From positions 50,985 through 114,984 of the forward strand of contig NZ_CABPSL010000019.1 of assembly GCF_902459665.1 (NCBI RefSeq): 64,000 nt of DNA. Reading direction: 5' to 3'. The position numbers and the translations under genes are program-made. Origin of the DNA: Pandoraea cepalis (lineage in GTDB: Bacteria; Pseudomonadota; Gammaproteobacteria; Burkholderiales; Burkholderiaceae). Shown here piece by piece: positions 39,015-48,954 of this stretch (position 1 is the first letter of the stretch; every line of letters starts with the position of its first letter). The notes under the pieces are model-generated. The model made no database searches and was not told the DNA's origin. It saw nothing but the letters and a program-made list of their open reading frames with translations.

Positions 39015-41141
39015 CTAATACACCAGTTGTACCAGTCCGTTCTGACAGTTGATGCTGTCTACCGTGACGGTGGTCGTGCCGATGCTGATGCCCAATGCCG
39101 CCAGTGCCTGGTTGATAAGCCCGCTTATCGGCGCGAGTAACGGATTAAGCAACGTGTAAAGAATGCTGTTCAGCACTGGGGTCAGATTGCTCGTGCTTAC
39201 GATGTTGGTGCCGTTAATGTAATTTGCGCGGCAACTCGATGGACTACCGCTGATGTTGCAAACGCCATCCGCAATCAGGCTTGTCGCGCCAGTGACCAGG
39301 CCATTGAGAATACCGCCCACGGTCCCGGCGAGACCGCTGAGGGTGGATGTCAGCCCGGAGGCAATGGTTTGCCCATTCAGCGTCAGTAACCCAGTCACGG
39401 TTGAAGCCAATCCAGTAAGCGTTGTTTGGAGGCCCGTGGCGGCCGTATTCAAGTAGGCGTTGACCGTGGAAATACTTAGACCGGTGCTCCCCGGCGGCAC
39501 CGCTTGCAACAGTCCGTTGGTTATGTTCGCGACACTCGCCCCGGGCGCATTGGATAGCGGCCCTAGGCCGACATTCACGTTCAGGCCTGTGAGTAGTGCG
39601 CCGACGATCTGGCTCAGATCAACGGTCGAGCCTACCGGACCCCAAGGCTGCGGAAACGGCCCCGTGAATGTATGCGTTGGTGGAGGCAACGTGTTCGTAA
39701 CTAGCGACACCTTGGCATTGCCGTTCACCGTTATCAAATTGAGCAGCGTGGCGATGGGCGTAGGGTTCGTCAGTATCGTCGTGCAACTGGCCGAACTTGT
39801 TGTGGACGTATTGCCACTAGCATCAGCGCCAACGCAGAGATTGACCAACCCGGAGGATGTCACCGCAAGCGTGGCGGAAGGCACCGCCCCGCATTGCGGA
39901 TCGTGGACGACGGTGGCCGTCGACTTTGCAAGTTCAACGGTCAGCGGCAACGTCAATCTGGTGCCCGTGTTCGTTAGCAATCCGCCGAGCAAATTGCTGG
40001 TCGTCGTATTGACCGAAAGCACAATCCGTACTTGCGCCGTGCTCGCGGAAGCGCCCTTGCCACCAATTCCGATCTGAGGAGGAGAAACGATGGTAATCAG
40101 TGCAGTTGCGCCAGCTAGCGGCAGCGGGGTCGAGATCGAGATCGCATTGGTACCATTCCCGCCGATGATCGCGGTCGAGATCAGATCCATCACATTCACA
40201 TTGGCCGTCAGGGCATTCGCAGCACTTACGCCCGCCAAGTCGAGGTTGGCAAACACACCAGGACTCGTTGCCGTACCGAACAGCTTCACAGGCAAACTCA
40301 GCGCATTTGATGCTCCAAAAGCACTAATGAGACCATCCAGAGCGGATACCGATGCTGAAAGCGCGCCACTTTGTGTCGCAACCGCCGTTCGCGTCGCACT
40401 AAGCAACTGTCCGACGGTCAAGTTCTGGATCGTGGCAAGTCCAGACAACGACGCAACTGATACGTCCCCAGTCACCGGAACGCCGAGCGCCTGCAACAGG
40501 CCGCTCGGGGTCACCGTGGTACCGACTAGCTGCTGCCCGCTTGCAACATACGCCTGAAGGTTCACGCCCAGCGGCGTGAGAATCCACGACAGCACCGAAT
40601 TGCTCGTATTAAGCGCCAGCAGTCCCGAGTCGACCGTGAACGTCACCACCGCTGGCGCCTTGCGTGCAATCGCGGTGGCGGTGATCGTGCGGGTACCGGC
40701 GAGCTGGAAGAAGGACGGCACGCCCAACGACAACATCACCGACACTGCGTTACCACTCGTCGCATTGCCGGCATTGGTCGCGACGAACGTGCCCGGCCCG
40801 GTCGCCGAGGCCGACGGCGATGTCCAGATGCCGCACGACGTCGTCACCTGCAAGCCGGTGACGCTGCTGCCCATGTTCGATGTCACGTTGGCCTGTGCGA
40901 CGCTCGCATACGACGTGGCGTTGGCGCATCCCGGCAGCGTCTGCGCACCGGCGAGCGCAGCCATGTCGGCCGCGCGCTGCAGATCGCGTCGTTGCATGAA
41001 CGCATAGCCCACATCGATGGCGAACGCCAGAATCAGCGCCACGATCACGAAGACGAAGGCAAGAATCGGAACCGATCCCCGCTGCGCCCCACGTGACGAG
41101 GCCATACGATTCGTTCGGCGCAAACGCGCACGCACAGTCAT
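39015..41141 (-). CDS. tadG: TadG-like pilus assembly protein
   Basis: 708 aa. An N-terminal membrane anchor with TadE/TadG character (RGSVPILAFVFVIVALILAFAIDVGYAFMQ) is followed by RRDLQRAADMAALAGAQ, the family hallmark. The long extracytoplasmic part is rich in Thr, Ser, Leu, Val and Gly, with few charged residues, and holds cysteines (for example CGIW, CGAV, CTTI). It is longer than many TadG proteins, and its central part has a visibly lower GC content than the neighbouring tad genes. ATG 41105 is an alternative start. It ends the tad gene series. Confidence 0.85.
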   Translation of the reverse strand: MTVRARLRRTNRMASSRGAQRGSVPILAFVFVIVALILAFAIDVGYAFMQRRDLQRAADMAALAGAQTLPGCANATSYASVAQANVTSNMGSSVTGLQVTTSCGIWTSPSASATGPGTFVATNAGNATSGNAVSVMLSLGVPSFFQLAGTRTITATAIARKAPAVVTFTVDSGLLALNTSNSVLSWILTPLGVNLQAYVASGQQLVGTTVTPSGLLQALGVPVTGDVSVASLSGLATIQNLTVGQLLSATRTAVATQSGALSASVSALDGLISAFGASNALSLPVKLFGTATSPGVFANLDLAGVSAANALTANVNVMDLISTAIIGGNGTNAISISTPLPLAGATALITIVSPPQIGIGGKGASASTAQVRIVLSVNTTTSNLLGGLLTNTGTRLTLPLTVELAKSTATVVHDPQCGAVPSATLAVTSSGLVNLCVGADASGNTSTTSSASCTTILTNPTPIATLLNLITVNGNAKVSLVTNTLPPPTHTFTGPFPQPWGPVGSTVDLSQIVGALLTGLNVNVGLGPLSNAPGASVANITNGLLQAVPPGSTGLSISTVNAYLNTAATGLQTTLTGLASTVTGLLTLNGQTIASGLTSTLSGLAGTVGGILNGLVTGATSLIADGVCNISGSPSSCRANYINGTNIVSTSNLTPVLNSILYTLLNPLLAPISGLINQALAALGISIGTTTVTVDSINCQNGLVQLVY

Positions 41142-41147
41142 GACACG

Positions 41148-41693
41148 TTACTGGCTCGCGCCAGCCCCCGCTGTGGCAGGCGCAGCGCCCGCGCTGCCCC
41201 CGCCATTGTTGCCGGTCCCCGTATCGCCCTGGACGATCGCCGGATAGAACTGAGGAATCGGATACGTGAAGCTATCCAGATAGCGCTTGTAGGCACGCGA
41301 CGCCGTTGAGCCGAGCATCGGCAGCCCCGGCCCGGCGGCCAGGTTGCCCGCCTGCAGCGCGAGCAACGCTTCGGTTTCGTCGCCGAGCATTCCGTCGCGG
41401 GCATGCTCGCCGACACGCAGTGCCGTATCGCGCCGAACGACGTTGTGCGGCACACGCCTCGTTTGTTCTACAGGCGCTGCCGCCGTTTGCGCTGCGGGGG
41501 TTGCCGAGACAGCTGGTGCCGGTGCCGGCGCGGCGACATTGCGTGCGTCAGCGCCGCCCATCGACCCCGTGATCGGCGCATTGAGTTGCGCCGCGACCGC
41601 GCCCGCCCAAAGCGTGAGCACGGCGGCAACGAGCTGCGTCGCCCGCCGCGGCCAGGGGCTCGATGTTCCGTGTGGTTTCTGACCTGCCATCAT
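41148..41693 (-). CDS. DUF3613 domain protein of the Tad locus
   Basis: 181 aa with an N-terminal export signal (LVAAVLTLWAGAVAAQ) and an Ala/Pro-rich linker. The conserved C-terminal motif LGDETEALLALQAGNLAAGPGLPMLGSTASRAYKRYLDSFTYPIPQFY matches the DUF3613 family, which occurs in burkholderial Tad loci. A GGGAG precedes the twin ATG at 41693/41690. Role in pilus assembly unknown. It lies between tadD and tadG. Confidence 0.8.
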   Translation of the reverse strand: MMAGQKPHGTSSPWPRRATQLVAAVLTLWAGAVAAQLNAPITGSMGGADARNVAAPAPAPAVSATPAAQTAAAPVEQTRRVPHNVVRRDTALRVGEHARDGMLGDETEALLALQAGNLAAGPGLPMLGSTASRAYKRYLDSFTYPIPQFYPAIVQGDTGTGNNGGGSAGAAPATAGAGASQ

Positions 41694-41763
41694 CCCGTCT
41701 CCCTGATATTGCGTGATTCTCGTCGTGCGTCCTGCGCCATGCATGAAGGCGGAAGCCACCGCA

Positions 41764-42741
41764 TCACTGCGAGCGGCTGAAACGGTCCATCAGCGACATC
41801 GGCATGTCGCTGCGGGTGCCATCGGTGCCATCGGTGGTATCGGCCGCCACCGCGGCACGTGCAAGCCGGGCCTGCGCCAGCGGTGCCGGAATCGATGCCG
41901 CGGCCTGCGCGGCGGCGCGTGCCGCCGCTGCATCGGCCGCCGCCCGGCGCGCCTGTCCCTCGGCGCGGATGTCGGCGGCCAGTTTGTCGATGGCGTCGCG
42001 CGTCGCCTGAGGCATGTCGGCGCGCGTCATCACCTCATCGGCCCGCGAGCGCTCGCCCGTCACCACGAGATACACCGCCAGATTGCTCAACACCTTGCGG
42101 CTGTCAGGCCGCAGCTCGGCCGCCTGAGCGAGCGGAACCCGGGCCGCCCCCGTATCGCCGCTGCGCAACAGCGCAAAACCGAGATCGCTCAGGTAGAACG
42201 CCTGCGTAGGCGCGCGCGTCACGGCCTCGTGCAGCGCCCGCGCCGCCGCCGCGTAATCCTTGCGTTGCGCTTCCACCAGCCCCATGCCGTGCCACGCCGC
42301 CGCCGCTTCGCTCCCGATCAGCAACGGGCGGTAGGCTTGCTCTGCGGCGTTGGGCTGCCCCGTCTCACGCAAGGCATCGGCCCGGAGAATGTCGATGTCC
42401 GGCGCCGCGCCGTACTGCATCCGAAATTCGTCGATATGTGCGAGCGACGCAAAATACGCGCCCTGCTCCTGCATCTGGCGAATCATCGACAGATACAACC
42501 CGCGTGTGTCGGGCTTGGCCGCCTTGGCCATGGCCTCGTCATTCTGCTCGGCCTGCATGAGCGCCGCCGCCGACGGCGCACCGTAGCCGCCGATACGCGG
42601 CCCGCTGCACCCGGCAAGCGCCGCCGCGCACAGCACGGCCATCAGCGAGCCGGCCATCGCGCGACGGGCGCGCGGTGGCTGTGGGACGCGGGTCGCGGCA
42701 GCGGCCCGGGCAAGGCGTCGTGTCTGAATTCGTCGGGTCAC
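41764..42741 (-). CDS. tadD: TPR lipoprotein TadD
   Basis: 325 aa, needed in other species for assembly of the outer-membrane secretin. The signal peptide ends in the lipobox ALAGC. TPR-like helices follow (for example SEAAAAWHGMGLVEAQRKDYAAAARALHEAVTRAP), and the C-terminal end is Ala-rich. It starts with GTG at 42741, overlapping the tadC stop by four bases (GTGA), which indicates translational coupling. Confidence 0.88.
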   Translation of the reverse strand: MTRRIQTRRLARAAAATRVPQPPRARRAMAGSLMAVLCAAALAGCSGPRIGGYGAPSAAALMQAEQNDEAMAKAAKPDTRGLYLSMIRQMQEQGAYFASLAHIDEFRMQYGAAPDIDILRADALRETGQPNAAEQAYRPLLIGSEAAAAWHGMGLVEAQRKDYAAAARALHEAVTRAPTQAFYLSDLGFALLRSGDTGAARVPLAQAAELRPDSRKVLSNLAVYLVVTGERSRADEVMTRADMPQATRDAIDKLAADIRAEGQARRAAADAAAARAAAQAAASIPAPLAQARLARAAVAADTTDGTDGTRSDMPMSLMDRFSRSQ

Positions 42742-43757
42742 CGCATAGCCTCCATCGATTTCGTTAGCGACAGGATCGCCGGCCCCGCCACCACCAGCAT
42801 CAGCGCGGGTAACAGGGTCAGCATCATCGCCAGCGTCATCTTCACCGTGAGTTTGCCGATGCGCTCTTTCATCGTCTGCCGGCGCTGTTCGCGCAAGCGA
42901 TCGCTGAACTGTTGCAGCGGCTCCTGCACCGCCCCGCCATGCTGCTCGACCTGCACGATGAGCCGCACCAGCGCGCGCAAATCGTCGTTGTCGTAGACCT
43001 CGCGCAAGCGGCCCAGCGACGCCTCGCGACCACGCCCGGAAGCGTGCTGACGATTGGCGTTGTCGAATTCCTTGGACAGGATCGGCAGCACTTCGCGAAA
43101 ATCCGACACCAGCACATACAGGCTCTGATCCATCGACAGGCCCACCCCCTGCAGCAACCGCAGCAAGTCGATGAGCAATGGCAGCTCCTCGATCAGTTCG
43201 CGACGGCGCTGGGTCGCCTTGCGTTGCACGTAGAACTTCGGCATGAGCAGTCCGGCTCCGGCCGCACCGATCAGGCGCAGCATCGTGCCAACACCCCCGC
43301 TGCCCGGGAACCACAACCAGATGAGCAGCGGCAACACCGCCGCGAGCGCCACCCGTGTGAACAGGAACAGCGACTTGGCCCGCACGCTGTCGTAGCCGCA
43401 TTGCGCGAGCAGCAGGCGATCCTCGGCCGCAATCAGATGCTGACCCAGGCGCGTTTCCGACCACTGCTTGCCCAGCGCCGCGGCACGGTCGAACAACGCG
43501 CGCCAGCCTTGCCGCCGGCCCTCATGGGTCGCCAGCGTGTCGTCGTCAGGCCCCGCTTGACGCCCGCCCGGCGTACTCGCCGCACGCAGTGCCGCCAGCG
43601 CCTGTTGCTGGCGGCTGGCCAGCACCTGATCGATCATCCGTTCACTGCGTCCCTGACGCATCGCACGCAAGAGCAACGCCGACGCCGCCAGCAACAGCCC
43701 GGCCGCGACCATCAACAGGCCCAGCATCATCCACAGGTGCGAGTTGGCGAGGTGCAT
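42738..43757 (-). CDS. tadC: Tad inner-membrane platform protein TadC
   Basis: 339-aa T2SF-domain (GspF-like) protein with hydrophobic segments at residues about 10-32, 130-150, 155-175 and 300-325. The cytoplasmic part carries ELIEELPLLIDLLRLLQGVGLSMDQSLYVL, the family core. It partners TadB as the platform for the TadA ATPase. It follows tadB by 19 bp and overlaps tadD. Confidence 0.92.
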   Translation of the reverse strand: MHLANSHLWMMLGLLMVAAGLLLAASALLLRAMRQGRSERMIDQVLASRQQQALAALRAASTPGGRQAGPDDDTLATHEGRRQGWRALFDRAAALGKQWSETRLGQHLIAAEDRLLLAQCGYDSVRAKSLFLFTRVALAAVLPLLIWLWFPGSGGVGTMLRLIGAAGAGLLMPKFYVQRKATQRRRELIEELPLLIDLLRLLQGVGLSMDQSLYVLVSDFREVLPILSKEFDNANRQHASGRGREASLGRLREVYDNDDLRALVRLIVQVEQHGGAVQEPLQQFSDRLREQRRQTMKERIGKLTVKMTLAMMLTLLPALMLVVAGPAILSLTKSMEAMR

Positions 43758-43776
43758 ATCGGTCAGTCCCTCTCGC

Positions 43777-44700
43777 TCACAGCGACTTGGCGAGCCGGTA
43801 CAACAGGAAGCCGCCGAAGACTTCCAGTCCCAGGCCGATCGCGAGCAGCCGCTGACCGGACGCCTCCTGGAACATCGGCTCGAAGAATCTCGGATTGAGC
43901 AACATCAGCACGGCACTGACGATGATCGGAAGCGCGGCCAGCACCCATGCCGATAGCCGTGTCTCGGACGACAGCGCGTACAGTTCCGCTTGCGCCTGCT
44001 CGCGATCGCGCATGAAGCCCGCCATGCGCGACAGGATCTGGTCGGCGCGTCCCCCGAACCGGGTGGAGAGGTCGACCACCGACGCGAACAGATAAATCTC
44101 TTCGACGTGATAGACACGCGCGATCTGCTTGAGCGCAACATCGAGATCCACACCTGCCTGCACCTGTCGCACGGCACGGTCGAGCAGCTCGCGCAGCGGC
44201 ATGTCGGCATTGCCCGCGGCGGTCTGGAACGCGGCCGGCAGACTATTGCCGACGGTCAGCATCCGCACCATGCCGTCGAGAAAGATCGGCAACTGCCGCA
44301 CGATATTGCGATGCCGGCGCGCCGCCTTGAACCAGTAGCGCAGCACTGTGCCGACGGCGTACATCAACAGTACGACGATGGCCGAGAGCGGCCCGTGCCA
44401 CATCCAGAACAGCATCACCAGCAGCAGGCCGGGCGCGACCAGCATCGTGTAGAACATCGGATCGGTCTGCACACCCGCGCGCTCGAAGAAAAACTCCCAC
44501 GGCAACGACTTGCGACGCGGCGCGCGCGCGGCGTCGCTCTCGCTCGCCGCGAACCGCGGCGCGCTCTGGGCGAGCTGCCGTTCAAGAAACGCGCGCGTCG
44601 CCTGCACTCTCACGCGCTGGTGCGTGCGGCGCCATAGCTCCAACCCTGCGGCGATCAGCAGCAGGGCGATGCCAATGACCCACAGCACGATGGCATTCAT
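43777..44700 (-). CDS. tadB: Tad inner-membrane platform protein TadB
   Basis: 307-aa T2SF-domain protein. One N-terminal membrane segment, two central ones and two at the C terminus. The core RQLPIFLDGMVRMLTVGNSLPAAFQTAA is typical. The ATG overlaps the tadA stop by four bases (ATGA), so the start is secure. Confidence 0.92.
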   Translation of the reverse strand: MNAIVLWVIGIALLLIAAGLELWRRTHQRVRVQATRAFLERQLAQSAPRFAASESDAARAPRRKSLPWEFFFERAGVQTDPMFYTMLVAPGLLLVMLFWMWHGPLSAIVVLLMYAVGTVLRYWFKAARRHRNIVRQLPIFLDGMVRMLTVGNSLPAAFQTAAGNADMPLRELLDRAVRQVQAGVDLDVALKQIARVYHVEEIYLFASVVDLSTRFGGRADQILSRMAGFMRDREQAQAELYALSSETRLSAWVLAALPIIVSAVLMLLNPRFFEPMFQEASGQRLLAIGLGLEVFGGFLLYRLAKSL

Positions 44701-46073
44701 CGACGGCGTCCGAAGAAGCCACCACCGCCGCCCGAATCCGGCGGCGTGTTGCTTTGCGATTGCGCTGCTGCGGCGGCCGCCGCATGGCGCGTCTGCTCCT
44801 TGAACCGCTGCAATTTCGGCGAGTGCGGCTGAAGGCCGAGCGAGACCCAACGATCCTTCTCTTCGCCGTCGGGCCCCACGACCGATTCGTGACGGTACAG
44901 CTCCTGCGTCGAAATCACCGTATCCGACACCCCGGTCACCTCGGTAATCGACAGAATGCGTCGGCGCCCGCTCGACAGACGGCCGATCTGCACGATGAAA
45001 TCGAGCGCGCTCGTGATCTGCCGGCGCAGGCTGCTCTCGCTGCCCTGAAACCCGGCGAAGCCCGCCAGCATCTCCAGGCGATAGAGGCATTCACGCGGCG
45101 AGTTGGCGTGGATCGTCGCCATCGAGCCTTCGTGGCCGGTGTTCATCGCCTGCATCATTTCCAGCACTTCGGACCCGCGCACTTCGCCCACGATGATGCG
45201 GTCGGGACGCATGCGCAAACTGTTGCGAATCAGATCGCGAATCGACACCTCGCCCGCGCCGTCGAAGCCGCCCTGACGCGATTCGAGCCGCACCACGTGC
45301 GGGTGGTTGAGCGAGAGCTCGGCCGTATCCTCGACCGTCACCACGCGCTCGTTCGCCGGAATGAAACTGGCCAGCGCGTTGAGTAGCGACGTCTTGCCCG
45401 AGCTGGTCCCGCCGGAGACAAGAATGTTGCAGCGTGAGCGCACTGCCGCGTCGAGCAGCGCGTAAATCTCTTCGTTGAAGCTGCCGAGCGCGAGCAGGTC
45501 GGACGGCTTGAGCGGATCCTTGCGAAACTTGCGAATCGAGACCACCGGCCCGTCGACGGCCAACGGCTCGATCACGACGTTCAGGCGCCCGCCGTCGGGC
45601 AGGCGCGCGTCGACCATCGGGTTCGACTCGTCGAGACGGCGCCCGATGGGAGCAAGAATGCGTCGCACGATGCGCAGCAGATGCTGATTGTCCGAAAAGC
45701 GCAACGCTTCACGCGCGAGCACGCCCTCGCGCGACACATACACGTCGTTGTACCCGTTGATCAGAATGTCTTCCACCGCAGGATCCGCGAGCAGATCCTC
45801 GATGGGTCCGAAGCCGGCCAGCTCTTTCGTGAGCGCATCGGAAATCTGGCGCAATTCCGATTCGTTGATCGGGATGCGGCGCAGTCGCACGAAGCCGTCC
45901 ATCTCCAGATCGACGAACTGCTGAATCGCGCTGCGGCTCCAGCGCCCGAATTCCGCACCGAGTTCCTCGATCCGCGCGAGCAGGTGTTCGTGCGCTGCCG
46001 TCTTGATGTCCTGAAACTGCTGTGAATTGGCAAACGCGCGCTTGTCGTCGGCAAATTCGATGGAGTCGGTCAT
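44697..46073 (-). CDS. tadA: Tad pilus assembly ATPase TadA/CpaF
   Basis: 458-aa secretion ATPase of the type II/IV family that powers Flp pilus assembly. Walker A is [10 protein letters not shown], the Asp box [12 protein letters not shown] and Walker [33 protein letters not shown] are intact. It ends in an Ala/Gln-rich and Gly-rich tail ([11 protein letters not shown]). ATG 46073 follows the tadZ stop by one base (TGATATG). Confidence 0.94.
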   Translation of the reverse strand: MTDSIEFADDKRAFANSQQFQDIKTAAHEHLLARIEELGAEFGRWSRSAIQQFVDLEMDGFVRLRRIPINESELRQISDALTKELAGFGPIEDLLADPAVEDILINGYNDVYVSREGVLAREALRFSDNQHLLRIVRRILAPIGRRLDESNPMVDARLPDGGRLNVVIEPLAVDGPVVSIRKFRKDPLKPSDLLALGSFNEEIYALLDAAVRSRCNILVSGGTSSGKTSLLNALASFIPANERVVTVEDTAELSLNHPHVVRLESRQGGFDGAGEVSIRDLIRNSLRMRPDRIIVGEVRGSEVLEMMQAMNTGHEGSMATIHANSPRECLYRLEMLAGFAGFQGSESSLRRQITSALDFIVQIGRLSSGRRRILSITEVTGVSDTVISTQELYRHESVVGPDGEEKDRWVSLGLQPHSPKLQRFKEQTRHAAAAAAAQSQSNTPPDSGGGGGFFGRRR

Positions 46074-46074
46074 A

Positions 46075-47415
46075 TCAGTGCTTTCCCATGAATCGGCCCA
46101 GCCAGCCCGACGAATGACGTTGTGCTGCCGCCCCCGCATGTTGCGCGCTGATCAGTCGTTCGACGAGCGGTTGCAACGCGCGCACGTACGGATCGCCGCG
46201 CGCGGTATCGAGAATCAGCTTGCCCTGATTGGTGGCCGAGAGCATGGCCAAGGGACGATCGGGCAGTGTGGCGAGCAGCGGAATCTCGAAGCGTTTGGCG
46301 ATCTGATCGGCCGCCATGCCGTAACGCGGGTCGTAGCGATTGAGCACGAGCTGCAGGTGATGGCGCTCCACGCTCTTCTCTTCGAGATCGCGCAACATCG
46401 ACGCGAGCGAGACAATCGCACCCACGCTCTGGTCGACGACCAGCCAGACCTCGTCGGCCGCGCGCACGAGACTCGCGACGAACGCGGGATTCGAGAAGCC
46501 GCCGAGGTCGGCCACGATCAGATCGAAGAACGCCCGCAGACGGTCGGTCAGCGCCAGCGCATCGGCCGCGGCCACGCTACGCATGTCGCCGAGATCGAGT
46601 GGCAGCGGCAACACCGCGAGACCGCTCGGCGTATGCGAGACCGCCGTATGCACGAGCGTTTCGTCGAAGCGACGCAGATTCTGCACCGCTTCGGCGAAGC
46701 TGAACTGACTTTGCGTGTTGAGATACAGCAGGCCGTCACCGGACGGCAAACCGAGATCGAGCAGCGCCACATGACCGAGTAGCGAGGCATCGAACTTATC
46801 GTCCTTGTTCGCCGGCACCTTCGCCGCCCGGACCGCCTTGTCGGGATGCGCGCCCACGACCATCTCCTGCCCGAGTTGCGACAGATGCGCGGCGAGCGTG
46901 CTGCACCCCACGCCGATGCGCGCGCCGAGCAGCACCACGAAGCGCCCGTGACGTTGAGGCGCGACGACACTGGGCGGTGGCGTTTGATCGACCACCCGGC
47001 GAATGACGTCGAGCGCCTCCTCGTGCGTCGAGTGCATATCGATAAAATCGTGGACCCCGGCGCGAATGGCCGCCTTCATGCCGTCGGCCCGCACCATCGA
47101 GCCCACCGCCACCAGAGGCAATTTGGGCGCCACGCGCTTGAGCATGTGCGCGAGTTCGATGGCACCGGCGAAGCCGCCGTCGGCGGCGTCGTCGGCATGG
47201 CCGGTCGGTTCGCCGGAGAAATCGAGCAGCACGACCTGCGGATCGAGATCGCCAATGCGCTGCTGCAATTGCGCCGGACGGCCCGCCTCCTGCAACACCA
47301 CGCCCTCGTCGCGCAACGCCGCCGAGAGCCACTGACCGTGGCCCGCATGCGCGCTGCAAAAGAGGAAGCGATGCAACTCTGTCATGGTGTCCAGTATTCG
47401 CGTCGGTGCGTTCAT
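46075..47415 (-). CDS. tadZ: TadZ/CpaE-type pilus localisation protein with altered P-loop
   Basis: 446 aa. Residues about 12-140 form a receiver-like domain. Residues about 155-430 form a MinD/ParA-type fold that positions the Tad apparatus at the pole in other species. The P-loop reads GARIGVGCST (164-173): the Walker A lysine is replaced by C171 and the deviant lysine by an uncharged/Arg context. ATP hydrolysis is therefore unlikely, as seen for several TadZ proteins with atypical Walker boxes. Start at 47415 supported by AGGAG 8 nt upstream. Confidence 0.9.
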   Translation of the reverse strand: MNAPTRILDTMTELHRFLFCSAHAGHGQWLSAALRDEGVVLQEAGRPAQLQQRIGDLDPQVVLLDFSGEPTGHADDAADGGFAGAIELAHMLKRVAPKLPLVAVGSMVRADGMKAAIRAGVHDFIDMHSTHEEALDVIRRVVDQTPPPSVVAPQRHGRFVVLLGARIGVGCSTLAAHLSQLGQEMVVGAHPDKAVRAAKVPANKDDKFDASLLGHVALLDLGLPSGDGLLYLNTQSQFSFAEAVQNLRRFDETLVHTAVSHTPSGLAVLPLPLDLGDMRSVAAADALALTDRLRAFFDLIVADLGGFSNPAFVASLVRAADEVWLVVDQSVGAIVSLASMLRDLEEKSVERHHLQLVLNRYDPRYGMAADQIAKRFEIPLLATLPDRPLAMLSATNQGKLILDTARGDPYVRALQPLVERLISAQHAGAAAQRHSSGWLGRFMGKH

Positions 47416-47491
47416 TTATGCACTCCTGACTTCCCTGCCCCGGGCTCTCGCCTCTGCGCCGCTCCGTACCTTCTTGGTACCCGTATCGACG

Positions 47492-48880
47492 TTATTTCGA
47501 AAAACCCGGCAGTTCGCTGTCGCTTGCTACACCCATCAAGTAGGCGCCCCACACGGGGCCCGGGCGACGCTCGCGCGTATCGCCCGGTAACGGCATCGCC
47601 ACCCCTTTTGCCACCGGCTTGACCAGATGGGGCGTGACGACGATCACCAGCTCCTTCTCGGCGCTGTTGTACTTCAGATTGCGGAAAAATGCGCCGATGA
47701 GCGGCAGGTCGCCGAGCAGCGGCACCTTGTCGACGGCGGCGGTGGTGGTGCGCGAAATCAGGCCGCCGATGACGAAGCTCTCGCCGTCGCCCAACTCGAC
47801 GGTCGTGTCCGCACGACGTGTCGTGATGGCAGGAATCTGCGTCGAGTCGGTCACAATGGCATTCGTGTAGTCGATGTCCGACGCCTCGGGCGCCACCTTC
47901 AGCGCAATGCGGTTCGGCGCAAGAATCGTCGGCGTGACCGTGAGCCCGACGCCGAACGGCTTGTAGACGATGGTGGTGGTGCCAAGGCCGCCCGACTGCG
48001 GCACCGGAATCTCGCCACCCGCCAGGAAGCTCGCGCTCTGGCCGGAGAGGGCCACCAGGGTCGGCGCCGCAAGCACCCGGCCGAGACCGTTCGATTGCAG
48101 CAGATCGATCTCCGCCGCCATGCTGAACGCGCCGCGGGTAACCGAGCCGAAGAACGAACCGAAGTTCGGCACGGCGCTCGTCCCACCCGCGCCGCCGAAG
48201 GCGGAGTTAAGCGCTGAACTCACGCCGAAGGTGCCCGACCCGGTCTTTTTCGACGCGCCGAAGCGCGCCCCCAACTGATTGAGAATATTGCGATTGATCT
48301 CGACGATCTTCACGTCGACCTGCACGACCCCAGTGTCCCCGACCGTCGAGCGATCGACGACGACGCCGCCCTTGCCCGCCGCATCGAGCGCCGCCGATTG
48401 CAGTGCGCTGTGTTCGATGACGGTATTCGCATGCCCCTTGATAAGCGCCGCGCCGCCACGCGCATCCACGCTGGCCGTGCCGGTATCGCCCAGGGCGCCC
48501 TGCAGACTGCCCTTCACATGCACTTCCCAACGCACCGGTTCGCCGCCACGCGGCCACGCGGCGATCTGCGTGGTGCCCGCCTGCTTGCCGACGACCAGCA
48601 CCGAGCCGCGTCGTCCGCCCGAGCCCTTGAGCACGACGACATCCGCCACCGCCGGATCGGCCACGGCAACGCGCTCGAGCGCGCCGGGCACTTGCAGTTC
48701 GCGTTGCTCGTGAACCCCCAGCGTCAGCGAGCGCGATCCGGCGCCCGAGCCGGTGTCGGCCGCATCGGCCAGACGCACCGACACTGTGGCGGCGCACGCG
48801 AGCAGCGCGGCTAAGCACAACAGCATGCCCGTCACGCGTCGGGTCTGTCGTCTGGCAGTGCGAACCTGGCTTCTGATCAT
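47492..48880 (-). CDS. cpaC: Tad outer-membrane secretin CpaC/RcpA
   Basis: 462 aa. A signal peptide with an Arg-rich n-region (MIRSQVRTARRQTRRVTGMLLCLAALL) is followed by an N-terminal domain with the LTLGVHEQRELQVPGALERVAVADPAVADVVVLKG motif, a BON-like part and the secretin core (GLGRVLAAPTLVALSGQSASFLAGGEIPVP; KVPLLGDLPLIGAFFR). It forms the outer-membrane channel for the pilus. ATG 48880 is chosen because it places the signal peptide at the N terminus; ATG 48946 and a TTG at 48958 are also in frame, without better ribosome-binding sites. Confidence 0.92.
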   Translation of the reverse strand: MIRSQVRTARRQTRRVTGMLLCLAALLACAATVSVRLADAADTGSGAGSRSLTLGVHEQRELQVPGALERVAVADPAVADVVVLKGSGGRRGSVLVVGKQAGTTQIAAWPRGGEPVRWEVHVKGSLQGALGDTGTASVDARGGAALIKGHANTVIEHSALQSAALDAAGKGGVVVDRSTVGDTGVVQVDVKIVEINRNILNQLGARFGASKKTGSGTFGVSSALNSAFGGAGGTSAVPNFGSFFGSVTRGAFSMAAEIDLLQSNGLGRVLAAPTLVALSGQSASFLAGGEIPVPQSGGLGTTTIVYKPFGVGLTVTPTILAPNRIALKVAPEASDIDYTNAIVTDSTQIPAITTRRADTTVELGDGESFVIGGLISRTTTAAVDKVPLLGDLPLIGAFFRNLKYNSAEKELVIVVTPHLVKPVAKGVAMPLPGDTRERRPGPVWGAYLMGVASDSELPGFSK

Positions 48881-48954
48881 GGCGTGGCGATATCGGTCAC
48901 TGTGTGGGTGAACTGGCGTAGCGTTTCGGGTCGAATCCGTAGGCATCGGCGGCG

